A stretch of DNA of 64,000 nt from Adiantum capillus-veneris (lineage: Eukaryota > Streptophyta > Polypodiopsida > Polypodiales > Pteridaceae): contig CM043942.1 of the NCBI GenBank assembly GCA_014529385.2, positions 62,287,184-62,351,183 of the forward strand, read 5' to 3'. The position numbers were made by a program, and so were the translations under genes. Positions 20,965 to 30,684 of the stretch are shown here, piece after piece. Under the pieces are notes generated by a model, which was given only the letters and a program-made list of their open reading frames with translations, was not told where the DNA came from and did not search any database. How positions within the stretch are numbered: position 1 is the first letter of the stretch; every line of letters starts with the position of its first letter.

Positions 20965-22429
20965 TGTCACGAGGGCGTGGCAACTGCTAACCTTAGTTAT
21001 TGGTTTCTTTCCGTTGATTTTTATTTAATTTTTGAGACTCTCTTTTTGAAGTTGCAAATGGTCGAACATTGTATGGCCAATGTGAAACGGTAGTTGCACC
21101 CGTAGACAGGAGGTTGGTCGGCACTGGAATTCAAGTAATAAAAGGTGTCTAGGCTCAGTTCAAAGTCATTTAGGTCCCCTCGCCGCACTTAACAAGTTGG
21201 TGGATACTAGGACATTAACTCAATAAAGGCATAGTGCCAAGGTGGGGTCCCCAAGAGAAAATCACCCAAGAACCGGCCTGCATTGCATTTTTGCACGTGA
21301 TCCCAGTGGTGAAAGATGGTCAGATGATCAGTGAGAGTCCAATGGAAGCATCTCCTAAAATTTACGGAACTGCTTTTGGGCCATGAAATCTGTTCGCATC
21401 ATTAGCTACAGAATGACAAGAGGAACGTTTTATTACTCTGCTAAGTCAACTAAGTAACCTGTTGAGATATTTTTAGACCAAAAGAAGGTACAAAACGGAA
21501 AAACCATGCATGAGTGCCACTTGGCACATTTTTGGGCATTTTCCAACTTAAAAGAGAGAGACGCATTAAAAATTAAACGTTGGGCTGCATTTTCAGCTGT
21601 ATGGTGGATTGTTGCAGGTACGAAAGCTACCGTGTGCTCACTGCTTGCTTACCCTCTATGTACAGTGAAGTGCAAGAATTGAAGCCTTGCACAGAATTCG
21701 CTGCTCTCTCTCTCCCCCCCCCTCTGTACAGTTATGTGATGCCCCATAAGAGGGCTCTTCATTTGACCTATGCACAGTTGTGTGGTCGTATGCTTCTATG
21801 CCGAGGCAAGAGCCTCTTTGAACAAGAAAAGAAGTAGCTAACTGCTACTCCAAAAGCAAGCACCAGTGAGGGTGATAACCTCACCTTACAGGTGCAATCA
21901 CAGCGCTGGTTATGTGCTGTTTTTGGACTCTGCTGCAGCCGTATGGATACATGAAGCATTCGTTACGGTGCCTAACTGTTAGAGGACAGTTCCGGGACTA
22001 TGTAGGGCTGAAAACATGGTAAAAACCAGTAACTACAACGAGCTGTAAATGCTGGTTTTGGGCTGAAAACAGAGGGTTTATGTCATTGGAAGCAAGTTCC
22101 GGCAAGGAGATTTGTTAAGGGCGAGTTTTGGGGCCGTTATGCTGCCGAAATTTTGCCAGAACATGTGTGATCTAGTTGGATACAAGTGAAGATCCCCAAG
22201 ACTCTAGTTCTGTAACTTCACCCTCTAAAGAAATAAAGAAATACTGAAAGGGGCGCCAGTTTTTGGGGCCTATAGGTTGTCGGCATCTGCTTGGAGCGTT
22301 CTAGCTTCCAAGCCGTGTGTGCTTTAGAGTGTTAATTCCCATTACAGGTTTGTTCTGCAAAGTGTCTCTGTGTTAAAGCTTAAAGTTTCGGGTGAAAGCC
22401 AAAGTCTGCCGTCCTACAGGCCGGTTTCA
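20965..22429 (+). repeat. G2 5' LTR (1465 bp)
   Basis: It runs from TGTCACGAGGGCGTGG to GGCCGGTTTCA. It shares the AATAAAGAAATACTGAAAGG poly(A) region and the block ending AGGTGCAATCAC with other family LTRs. It is clearly more diverged from G1 and G3 than those are from each other in several stretches. Confidence 0.92.
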
Positions 22430-22447
22430 TGGTTCTATCACCCGGAC
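22430..22447 (+). promoter_or_regulatory. G2 primer binding site
   Basis: TGGTTCTATCACCCGGAC directly follows the LTR CA end. Equivalent sites start TGGTTCCGTCGCC in G3 and TGGTTCCATCCCC in G4. A TGG start complementary to a tRNA CCA end is expected. I cannot name the tRNA; it is not the initiator-Met type (TGGTATCAGAGC). Confidence 0.7.
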
Positions 22448-22526
22448 AAAATCACTTTTTCCTCAAGAAGTAAGCCTCGGTTGATTTGTGGTGAAGACAC
22501 AGAGTACAGGAACGGGGAATTACGCT

Positions 22527-24440
22527 ATGGCCGACAAAGGAAAAGGCATTATAGAGGAGGGTTACTCTTCGAGGACAGATAGGACATTCCTACAGTGTTT
22601 CGGTCGGCGAGAGTTTACAGCCACCCCTGTCTCTACCTCTTGTTGATATGAATGTTCCTCCAATGAAGGTCTTTATGACTGGGCAACTTGAAGATGATGC
22701 TTTCAGGACTCAGTTGGTTGCCGCTGTGAATTTGTTTTTATGGAGTTCTTACAAGCGTCGACAATGCCACAACAGACAAGGCAACTTACACAGCTAGTAG
22801 AGCCTGTTGAGGCTGAAGCCCAGGTCCTTCATGCTTCTCAGCAAGAGAGGGAGCACTCGCATGTTGCGGAGTTAGGGGCTCCAAAACAGGTTCCTTCCGT
22901 CCATGAACAGGTGGTTAGGACGCCTATTCTACAGGTTTTGCCAATTCAACCCACCACCTTTCCCAGCCCGCATGTTGCTTTACAAGGACAGGGAACCAAT
23001 TTCCAGGTAATGCATCAGGTTTTTCCACCACCGACGGTACATCCTGGGTAATTCGGGGGTGGATCTGTGTTCGAGAGTATGGCTGGTTATGCGCCTGGAA
23101 ACCAGCATTATTTGCCAAGAACAGTGTTTGGGGGTATGCAAGGCATGATGCCAAACCCCATGTATGGTAGCATCGACATGCAGCAAGGCTTTTAGAGCAA
23201 TCAGGGCCACTTTGGGGTGCCACAAGGCAATTTTGGCATGGCTGGTTTTTCTGGACCAGATATGGCACCTATGACGCAAAATATCAATGGCCAAGGCGCG
23301 CCGATGATTCCTATCACAATGCCCATGTTGTAGGCAATTCCCTATGACAATTTTGGGACACTAGAGAAACCAAAAGCATACAAAGAAGGTGGTGCAACTG
23401 TAAAGTTGAAACTTTCAGCGGCTTTGGAGGATAAGACAAAGGCTCTCACTTTCCTCAGAGGAAAATTTTACAGAGGAAAATTTTACAGAGGCCTCAGAGG
23501 TCCGAAAAGCTGCCACCTTCTTGAAAGGTAATCCACTTACATGGTGGAGGACACTATTGATGCAAGGACACGCACCCGCCACATGGGTATACTTCAAGCA
23601 AATGTTTGCATCTGCGTGACTGTCAAATGAATTTGAAGCCAATGTCATGACGGATTGGCACCAACTCACTGCGGCTACAAGAGTACAATAGAGGGTTTTG
23701 CAAATCATTTCTCTTAATAACCTCCTACAGGTTTGTGCCACTGACAGAGCAGATTGAGAAGTATTGTTGTGGGCTACCTAAAGGGCTTCAGGATTACTGT
23801 ACAAAGAACAGAGTGGCTACACTCACTCAACTAATGGAAGTTGCCAACATTGGTCTTGCCTTGTTGAAGGGAGAGGACAATGGATTCCCAAGCAATGCAA
23901 AAGGGGGGCAGCAAAAGAAAAAATCAGCAAAGAAGCCCTTTGTGAAAACGGCTTCTGAAGCACCACAGGGGTCAGAAAACGTCCATAAGGACTAGGATTC
24001 AGCCGAGGCTTCTGGAGCGCAGGCAAAGAAGCCAAAAAGGAAGCCTTTTGTGCACAAGTCACTCGAGGAAAAGAAGGTCTTGATGGCTAAAAATAAATGC
24101 TTTATATGCGAACAGCCTAGTCACTTTGCTACAGATTGCCCACAAAGAAGAAGGCCAGCTGATTCGGAAGATAAAGAACATAAGAAAGGAAAGAAGCCTA
24201 AGCCCACCGCAGGTTTAGTGCCAGATATGGTGGGTGAGAGGCCAAGTACAGATGCCAACGAGGTATGCAAAGCATGAGGTAAAGTCAGAGATCAAACGGC
24301 ACTCATCTTCTTTGATCCAGGTGCCAAAGCAAACTTATCTCACTAGAGTTAGCTATAAAGATGAGCATTAGGGCTGAAGAGATGGGGTACACGGTAGAGG
24401 CAAGGTTGGCATGTACTGGCCACTCAGAGTGTTTTACTCC
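22527..24440 (+). pseudogene. G2 gag, CCHC and protease remnant
   Basis: The start MADKGKG (22527) matches the Gag start of G4 (MADRPD). Gag pieces read at 22740-23051 (Gln-rich, FPPPTVHPG then a stop) and 23735-23995 (TEQIEKYCCGLPKG). The gag core between is broken, with a small duplication of GAGGAAAATTTTACA near 23457-23490. The CCHC knuckle CFICEQPSHFATDC is at about 24098-24139 and LIFFDPGAKAN (protease, D-P-G-A) near 24304-24335, followed by a frameshift. Confidence 0.85.
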
Positions 24441-24459
24441 CATCATTGGAAAGCTACGT

Positions 24460-25742
24460 CTACATATTCAGTTGTATGTGGACACAAAGGAATTTTATAT
24501 CATGCCATTGGAAGGGTGCGAGGCACTACTGGAAATTCCGTGGATGTGCTGGATATCTGCAACAAGACGATCACCCTTCAGCATAGGGGCAAAACTCATG
24601 TTTTGGATGTAAGGCTTAAAGGAGAATCTTTCCCTATTGAATCTGCTTTTGGCTATCACTTCTGTAATTAAAAATCATCTTTCTGCGTACTTGGTTTTTG
24701 CACGTGATGTTTCAAATAGTTGTTAGTCAAATTTATCTATGTTAGATAAAAAAAGGTCAGCATTTTTGCGAGAGTTTAATGACTATTTTTCTGATTCATC
24801 GTCGTCTCAATTGCCGCCAGAGAGGCCTGAGGACCATGTGATAGATTTGGTGCAAGGGTGTAGCCCACCAAATAGACCTCCCTACAGGGTTAGTGTGGCT
24901 CAGCAGCAAGAGATTATGGGCCAGGTAGAGGAGCTTTTAGAGAAGGGGCAGATTCAGCCTAGTTCTTCACCTTTCTGCTCCCCAGTGCTTTTAGTGCAAA
25001 AGAAGGATGGCTCGTGGCGCATGTGTATTGATTATCGCGCGCTGCACAAGACATTAAGAGTGGGTACCATCAGATTCATACAAGGCCAGAGGATGTCCAC
25101 AAAACTGCGTTTAGAACGACATTTGGTCTTTATGAGTTCTAATTGATGCCATTTGGTCTTACAAATGCTCCTGCCACGTTCAATAGAATGATGGACCAGA
25201 TTTTCCGCTCACATCAGAAGTTTGTTGGCACATTCTTTGACAACATGATAGTCTACTTGAAGAATGAAGAGGAGCATAGGCATCACTTGACCATTGTGTT
25301 CGAAGAGCTGCACAGTCACACAGGTTACTTAACAATCCTAAGAAAAGTGAATTCTGCTTGGAAGAGATCCACTTTCTTGGCCACATAGTCTCAAAGGATG
25401 GTGTTCAAATGGATCCCGCAAAGGTTTAAGACATGGCCTGACTTGAAGACTGTGCACGATGTTCAAAGCTCCTTGGGATTGTGTTCATCCCATAGAAGGT
25501 TTATCAGGAATTTTGCAGAGATAGCTTCACCTCTTCACGCTTTGCAAAAGAAAGAGGTCACTTTCAGATGGACCCAAAAAGAAATTTCAGCTTTCAGTCT
25601 CCTAAAGGAAAAGTTGACTTCAAATCCAGTAATTGTTTTGCAAGATTTCAGGAAGTCATTTGTGGTCCAGTGTGACGCATGTGGCAATAGCATCGAAGCA
25701 ATGTTAATGCAAGATGGACGGGTAGTAGTTTATGAAAGCTGA
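24460..25742 (+). pseudogene. G2 protease end, reverse transcriptase and RNase H start
   Basis: 24739-25146 holds [14 protein letters not shown] and [18 protein letters not shown]. At about 25050 a deletion of roughly 100 bp joins the codons after RALHK to KSGYHQIR coding sequence, in the wrong frame. 25143-25388 holds MPFGLTNAPATF and FFDNMIVYL, where the catalytic D-D is D-N. 25398-25742 holds HALQKKEVTFRWTQKE and VVQCDACGNSIEAML. The deletion and the D-to-N change both rule out RT activity. Confidence 0.88.
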
Positions 25743-26767
25743 ATTTTGCAAGGGCCAGAGAAAACTATGCAAATCTATGAGAAAGAGCTTTTGGCCATGA
25801 TTCATGCGCTTCTAGTTGAGCACTACCTGTTAGGTGCTGATTTTGTTGTCCAGACAGATCATCAGACCTTGCGTTATTTCTTGACACAGTCAAAGCTATC
25901 CAAAAAGCATATGCAATAGGCAAACATTCTTTCTATGTTCCACTTCCAGATTATGCATGTGGAAGAATGTTGTGGCTGATGTGTTATCAAGAAAGCCACA
26001 AATTTAAGCTGTGTCGATTTCTTATCATCATGAGCTCGATGACATGAAGGAACAGTATGCTACTGATGAAGACTTCGCAAGGATTTTTGAACAGTTGCAA
26101 GAGGGACAACGTCATGAACACTACCACCTCAAAGATGGTTTTAGGATGATGCATGGCAGACTTTGTGTCACTAGGCCATTGCGACATAAGGTCATGGTAG
26201 AAAGTCATGTCCATGAAGACTTCGCAAGGATTTTTGAACAATTGCAAGAGGGACAACGTCATGAACACTACCTCCTCAGAGACGGTTTTAGGATGATGCA
26301 TGGAAGACTTTGTGTCACTAGGCCATTGCGACATAAGGTCATGGTAGAAAGTCATGTCCCACCATATGCAGAGCATCGTGGTATTGATGCGACAGTTAAA
26401 GCGCTCGAGACGTTCTTTTATTGGCCTACTTTGAGGAGAGATGTAGATGCCTTTGTGCGAGCATGCATGATTTGCCAAAAGGTCAAATTTGACAGGCAAA
26501 AGGCACCAAGGTTGTTACAGCCACTGCCGATTCCAGATAAGCCATGGGAAGCATTGCTATGGACTTTATCTTTGATCTTCCAAGAACGCCCACAAGGAAT
26601 GATGGTATATGGACCATTATTTGTTCAAGTACCATGGTATGCCACAATCGATTGTCAGTGATCATGATCCTCGCATGACATGTTTGTTTTGGAGAGGATT
26701 GTTTGAGAACATGGGCACTACGCTCAAGTTCTCGTCTTCGTTTCATCCACAAACTGATGGACAATCA
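25743..26767 (+). pseudogene. G2 RNase H end and integrase, truncated
   Basis: 26011-26661 holds the region before the HHCC domain, repeated as an in-frame 147-bp tandem duplication (26071 and 26218), then YAEHRGIDATVKALETFFYWP and CMICQKVKFDRQK. The rve core starts at about 26555 (AMDFIFDLP in a shifted frame). An internal deletion near 26622 joins it to FKYHGMPQSIVSD. The element ends after SFHPQTDGQS at 26767. Confidence 0.88.
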
Positions 26768-28000
26768 AATCATCTTCAACCTTTCGAGTACATCCTTGGG
26801 CGGTACCCTACTCCCTGACAGAGTGCACATTGGACGCAGTCAACAACATTATCTTCCTCCAGTCCCTGGTGCGTGTTCACAGCGAGCTCCTTGTCTCGGA
26901 TTACACAGCCCGCTCTAGAGGAGACACCTTCCATCGACGAGGTCAAGATCTCCATGTCGACGTCCCACAAAGAAGATGGTAAGCAGGCGCAAATGCTTGC
27001 TCGTCTCAAAGCCCAAATGGAAGCTATGCAACAGACTTTCTCAGCAAGTCTTGCTTCCATCAAACTTGCTTGGACAAGTTACAGATGCAAACCTTTGAAC
27101 TGACCAAATCGAAGGTTTTCGCAGCCAAAATTTTCTCACCCAAAGTATGATTTCTTAGAGTCAACTAGACACAAAGTACCTTCGTGCGAGCAGCAAAAGT
27201 CTTAGCATGAATATTCTTGGAACTGTTACAATTCTCAGCAGCTAGCTTCTTATTTGAATCATCAGCAACAAAAGCAGTAACATGAAGCTTCCCAAGGATC
27301 ATCAGCCATAACAAGACGGGCTTACTTAGTGGCACATATATCTGACCCTAGTCGAATACTCGGTCGTGAATGCTGCAACGCTGGACAAGTTCCCCCTCGC
27401 GAGCAATGCCCTACATTTAAGTCTTTCTTATCTGATGGTGGTAAGTCAAAGATTTATTGATCCTTTCCTTGTGCAAGATGATCCTTCAGAGGTCTAAGAG
27501 GCAACAACTTCCTCAACCTCCCCCTTGTCAATTGGAAGCCTTAATACCCGCTCAGAAAGCTGAAGATTCAAAAGATTCCATTTCTTATGTGACAACCAAC
27601 AAGCACATAACCCCTTCTTTGGCCGTGATCCAGGAAGGAAAATTCGCCTCGTCACCGCCTTTGCAGAATACAGTCTTTGTCTCTAAACAGATACCAGATG
27701 CTATGGTGAATGATAATTCTTCAAACTTGAAGACTCCAATCCTTGCCTCCAGCGGTGCAAAGGATAAAGCAAATACAGCTTCTTGCGGCACGACTTTAGT
27801 CGCTACAAATGAATCTTTGGACACAACTTGTCCTATTGATAAACCTTTACAGATGGATATACCTCCAAACGTTACTCTGTCTCGGTCTACGACATCCCTT
27901 CAAGAGGATTTTACTGTTCCAGACAAACCAATGGAATACCTTACAGATTTCCAACCAGTGGTCATCACTCAACAGAAACTCAAGTCAGTTTACCAATAAT
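26768..28000 (+). pseudogene. Gag-like internal remnant of the 444-LTR element
   Basis: The start holds a coiled-coil-like stretch (LARLKAQMEAMQQTFSASL, about 26996-27052) typical of gag N-termini. An open frame of 180 codons at 27457-27999 is Ser/Thr/Pro-rich with no known domain, and ends before VYQ-stop. Many stops lie between them. I do not recognise a protease, RT or integrase. Confidence 0.45.
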
Positions 28001-28251
28001 TTCACTCGAAGCAGATAAAGATTCAATCTTTTCTTGGACAAAGCTCGAAGTTACAAAAGACTTTGATAAAGGCACTTATCAAGTTGCAGATATGATCAGT
28101 TTTCAATTTGACAAAATAGTCATGGTCAATAACAGTGCCATGACATGGGACTCAACAAAAAGAGCTTTGGATGCAGAAGCACTACAAAAATACACTTTCT
28201 TCTCTCGAAATTTCTTCAACTACCCTGGGTTTTATTTAAAGAGGGAGGGAA

Positions 28252-28695
28252 TGTCACGATTGTGACTATGTTGCAGTATTACATCTACTTCTAGTTGCAA
28301 ATACTCGAAGTGCCATGCCAAGGAGGACCCCTGCGCTTGGATAGTCATGACCCTTCGCTCAAGAGACGTGCCTCTTCGCCAAAAGCCACACTCCTTCGAC
28401 AACTAGTCACACCCCTTCGCTTTACGGCTGCAACTCTTCGCCCAATGGTTGCAGCTCTTAGCCGAAAGGATGTGTCTTTACGTCTAAAGTCATGTCTCTT
28501 CACCAGGAGACGTGTCTTTTCATTTGTGTCTCTTCGTCTCCTATATAAGCAGCCTATTTTACTCAGTTTCAAGCAATCATCAATCAATCAAACACAGAGT
28601 CTTCTGAGTCTTGTTTCTGAGTTCAGTTCAAGTTTCTTAAGTCTTAATCATGAGTTTAAGTACTTAATTAAAGATTAGTACCTAGAATCCTTACA
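28252..28695 (+). repeat. 444-bp LTR, first full copy
   Basis: It runs from TGTCACGATTGTGAC to GAATCCTTACA, with a purine tract before it. Upstream of TATATAAG (28542-28549) are many CTTCGCC-like motifs at roughly 20-bp spacing. TTGGTATCGGA just after the end resembles the initiator-Met primer site. Confidence 0.9.
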
Positions 28696-28800
28696 TTGGT
28701 ATCGGATTTACAACTAGTGGTCATCACTCAACAGAAAACTCAAGTCAGATTACCAATAATTTCACTCGAAGCAGATACAAATTCACTCTTCTATTGGACA

Positions 28801-29380
28801 ACGCTCGAAGTTACAAAAGACTTTGACAAAGGCACTTATCAAGTTGCAAATATGATCAGTTTTTCAGTTTGGCAAAATAGTCATGGTCACTAACAGTGCC
28901 ATGACGTGGGACTTAACAGACAGAGCTTTGGATGCAGAAGCACTACAACAATACATTCCTTCTCCCGGAGTTTCTACAACTACCCTGGGTTTTATTTAAA
29001 GAGGGAGGGAATGTCACGATTGTGACTATGTTAATAGTATTACATCTACTCCTAGTTGTAGATACGCGAAGTGCCATGCCAAGGAGGACAACGCTCGAAG
29101 TTACAAAAGACTTTGACAAAGGCACTTATCAAGTTGCAAATATGATCAGTTTTTCAGTTTGGCAAAATAGTCATGGTCACTAACAGTGCCATGACGTGGG
29201 ACTTAACAGAAAGAGCTTTGGATGCAGAAGCACTACAACAATACATTCCTTCTCTCGGAGTTTCTACAACTACCCTGGGTTTTATTTAAAGAGGGAGGGA
29301 ATGTCACGATTGTGACTATGTTAATAGTATTACATCTACTCCTAGTTGCAGATACGCGAAGTGCCATGCCAAGGAGGACC
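28801..29380 (+). repeat. 290-bp tandem duplication spanning an internal/LTR border
   Basis: ACGCTCGAAGTTACAAAAGA starts at 28801 and again at 29091. Each unit holds the end of the internal region, the purine tract and the first LTR bases. The first unit stops 77 bp into the LTR (29012-29088) at AAGGAGGACA, whose GGACA matches the unit start. The units are almost identical. Confidence 0.92.
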
Positions 29381-29745
29381 CCTACGCTTGGATGGTCACA
29401 CCCCTTCGCCCAAAAGACATGCCTCTTCGCCAAAAGCCACACTCCTTCGACGACTGGTCACACCCCTTCGCTCTACGGGTGCGACTCTTCGCCCAATGGT
29501 TACAGCTCTTCGCCGAAAGGATGTGTCTTTACGTCTAAAGCGCATCTCTTCACCATGAGACGTGCTTTCCATTTGTGTCTCTTCGTCTCCTATATAAGGA
29601 GCCTATTGTACTCGGTTTTCAAGCAATCATTCAATCAATCATCACAGAGTCTTCTGAGTCTTGTTTTTGAGTTCAGTTCAAGTTTCTCAAGTCTTAATCA
29701 CGAGTTTAAGTACTTAATTAAGAAATAGTACCTAGAATCCTTACA
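29302..29745 (+). repeat. 444-bp LTR, last copy
   Basis: This LTR has the same length as the copy at 28252 and near-identical sequence. TATATAAG is at 29591-29598. It ends CCTTACA at 29745, and GGGTT follows as the presumed target-site flank. Confidence 0.9.
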
Positions 29746-30634
29746 GGGTTAAGAACCTATCCCATTTGGGGAGGCTACCTAGATCTCGTGGATTTTGGAC
29801 TAGCTACTTAGCGAGGCCACCATGCTAGCCCAACCCTTCTTTCTCATGGGTATAGGAGATATGTGGGTTAGCATGTTGGATCAAGCAGTATGCTAGCCCA
29901 ACACCAGATCATGAGATATGACGGGAGACTTTGATGATAAAAGTAGTAGCTTACTATGACTAATTACAAGAACTCTTCTCTTTCCCCAGCAGCAACTTGA
30001 CAGAAAAGTTTACTAGGAGGGCCCAATGCAGAAGATGCTGCCCCCCCCCCCCCCCCCCCCCCCCCGCCCAAACAAAAGACAGTAAAAGCCGTCCAAAGCA
30101 ACCTTCTACAACAATTTGAGGTCAATTTAACAGACTATGGGAACTGGCACAAATTACAGCAGAGGGATGAGGCCCTCCTCAGCACCTAGCAGGTTGGACC
30201 CTTTTTGACCATGTGAAGGGCTCTCCATCCTGGTATTATCAGTCTCCTGTTTGTCCCCCAGCGCCCACAGGGGTAAAGTAAAGAAATAACTGGGTGTCAT
30301 GAGCCCAAAGATGTCATTCCTTCATTGTACAAATGTATACTACCCCCATTCCAAGAGAGCTGCAGTTAATTGGAAGCTAAGTGTTTTAAGCACTGGAAGG
30401 ATCTTCTTGATAACATAAAAAGGAAAAATTGCATCTAATAACTCAGGACAAAGAAATCTCTTAGCAACTCTTTTCCTCATCAAAAGCAAACCTAGCCTAC
30501 AAACAGGCTCATACTTGCCACAGTTGCCATTGAAGTCTTGAAAAACATGTGATTGACCAATTTCCTAAAGGATGACTTCCTACTGATACATAGATATAAA
30601 TAGTTATCAAGGAAGTGAGTCAATTCACAATCAC
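29746..30634. other. Unassigned stretch with poly-C run, 3' of the visible ABC1K exons
   Basis: No confident gene or transposon was recognised. GATCTCGTGG and TGCTAGCCCAAC-type motifs recur near 29832-29900. A run of about 24 C lies at about 30042-30065. The minus strand has an open stretch at about 30300-30540 that I could not assign. Remaining 3' exons of the ABC1K gene were looked for here (expected after the KALTG codons) and not found. Confidence 0.5.
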
Positions 30635-30684
30635 CTGTCAAAGCTTTCGAAACATCAGTCATTTGAGCAGCTGCAGGCAGAAGC
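30635..30684 (-). CDS. ABC1K exon k
   Basis: Fifty bases completing Gly, then LLPAAAQMTDVSKALT plus one base. Acceptor ACTGGACAG, donor GTGATTG. This is the last exon found; the C-terminal part of the protein is missing from the recognisable sequence. Confidence 0.85.

Larger units (their letters stand above)
20965..26767 (+). mobile_element. Ty3/gypsy chromovirus G2, 3' end missing
   Basis: It starts with a 1465-bp 5' LTR and primer site, then decayed gag, CCHC, protease, RT, RNase H and integrase. It stops inside the integrase core at GGACAATCAAAT (26767), where an unrelated LTR element begins. Integrase end, chromodomain and 3' LTR are absent. The base before the LTR (CCATT, 20960-20964) would be its target duplication. 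No partner is found. Confidence 0.92.
26768..29745 (+). mobile_element. Small LTR element with 444-bp LTRs, rearranged
   Basis: This element is unrelated to G1-G4. It has an internal region 26768-28251 without recognisable pol, a purine tract AAAGAGGGAGGGAA, an LTR 28252-28695, an iMet-like primer site, a shortened internal piece, a partial LTR (29012-29088), a repeated internal piece, and a last LTR 29302-29745. The 5' LTR of the first internal region is missing. With gag-like but no pol sequence it is best described as a non-autonomous (TRIM/LARD-like) element. Assignment to copia or gypsy is not possible. Confidence 0.75.

Noticed and set aside
22430-22447. Naming the primer tRNA of the chromovirus family
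   Set aside because: The site starts TGG as expected, but I cannot match the rest to a specific tRNA 3' end without a search.
30240-30560. Minus-strand open stretch (GLLLMRKRVAKRFLCPELL) as the next ABC1K exon
   Set aside because: It shows no resemblance to the ABC1K C-terminal region and no phase-compatible acceptor was found.
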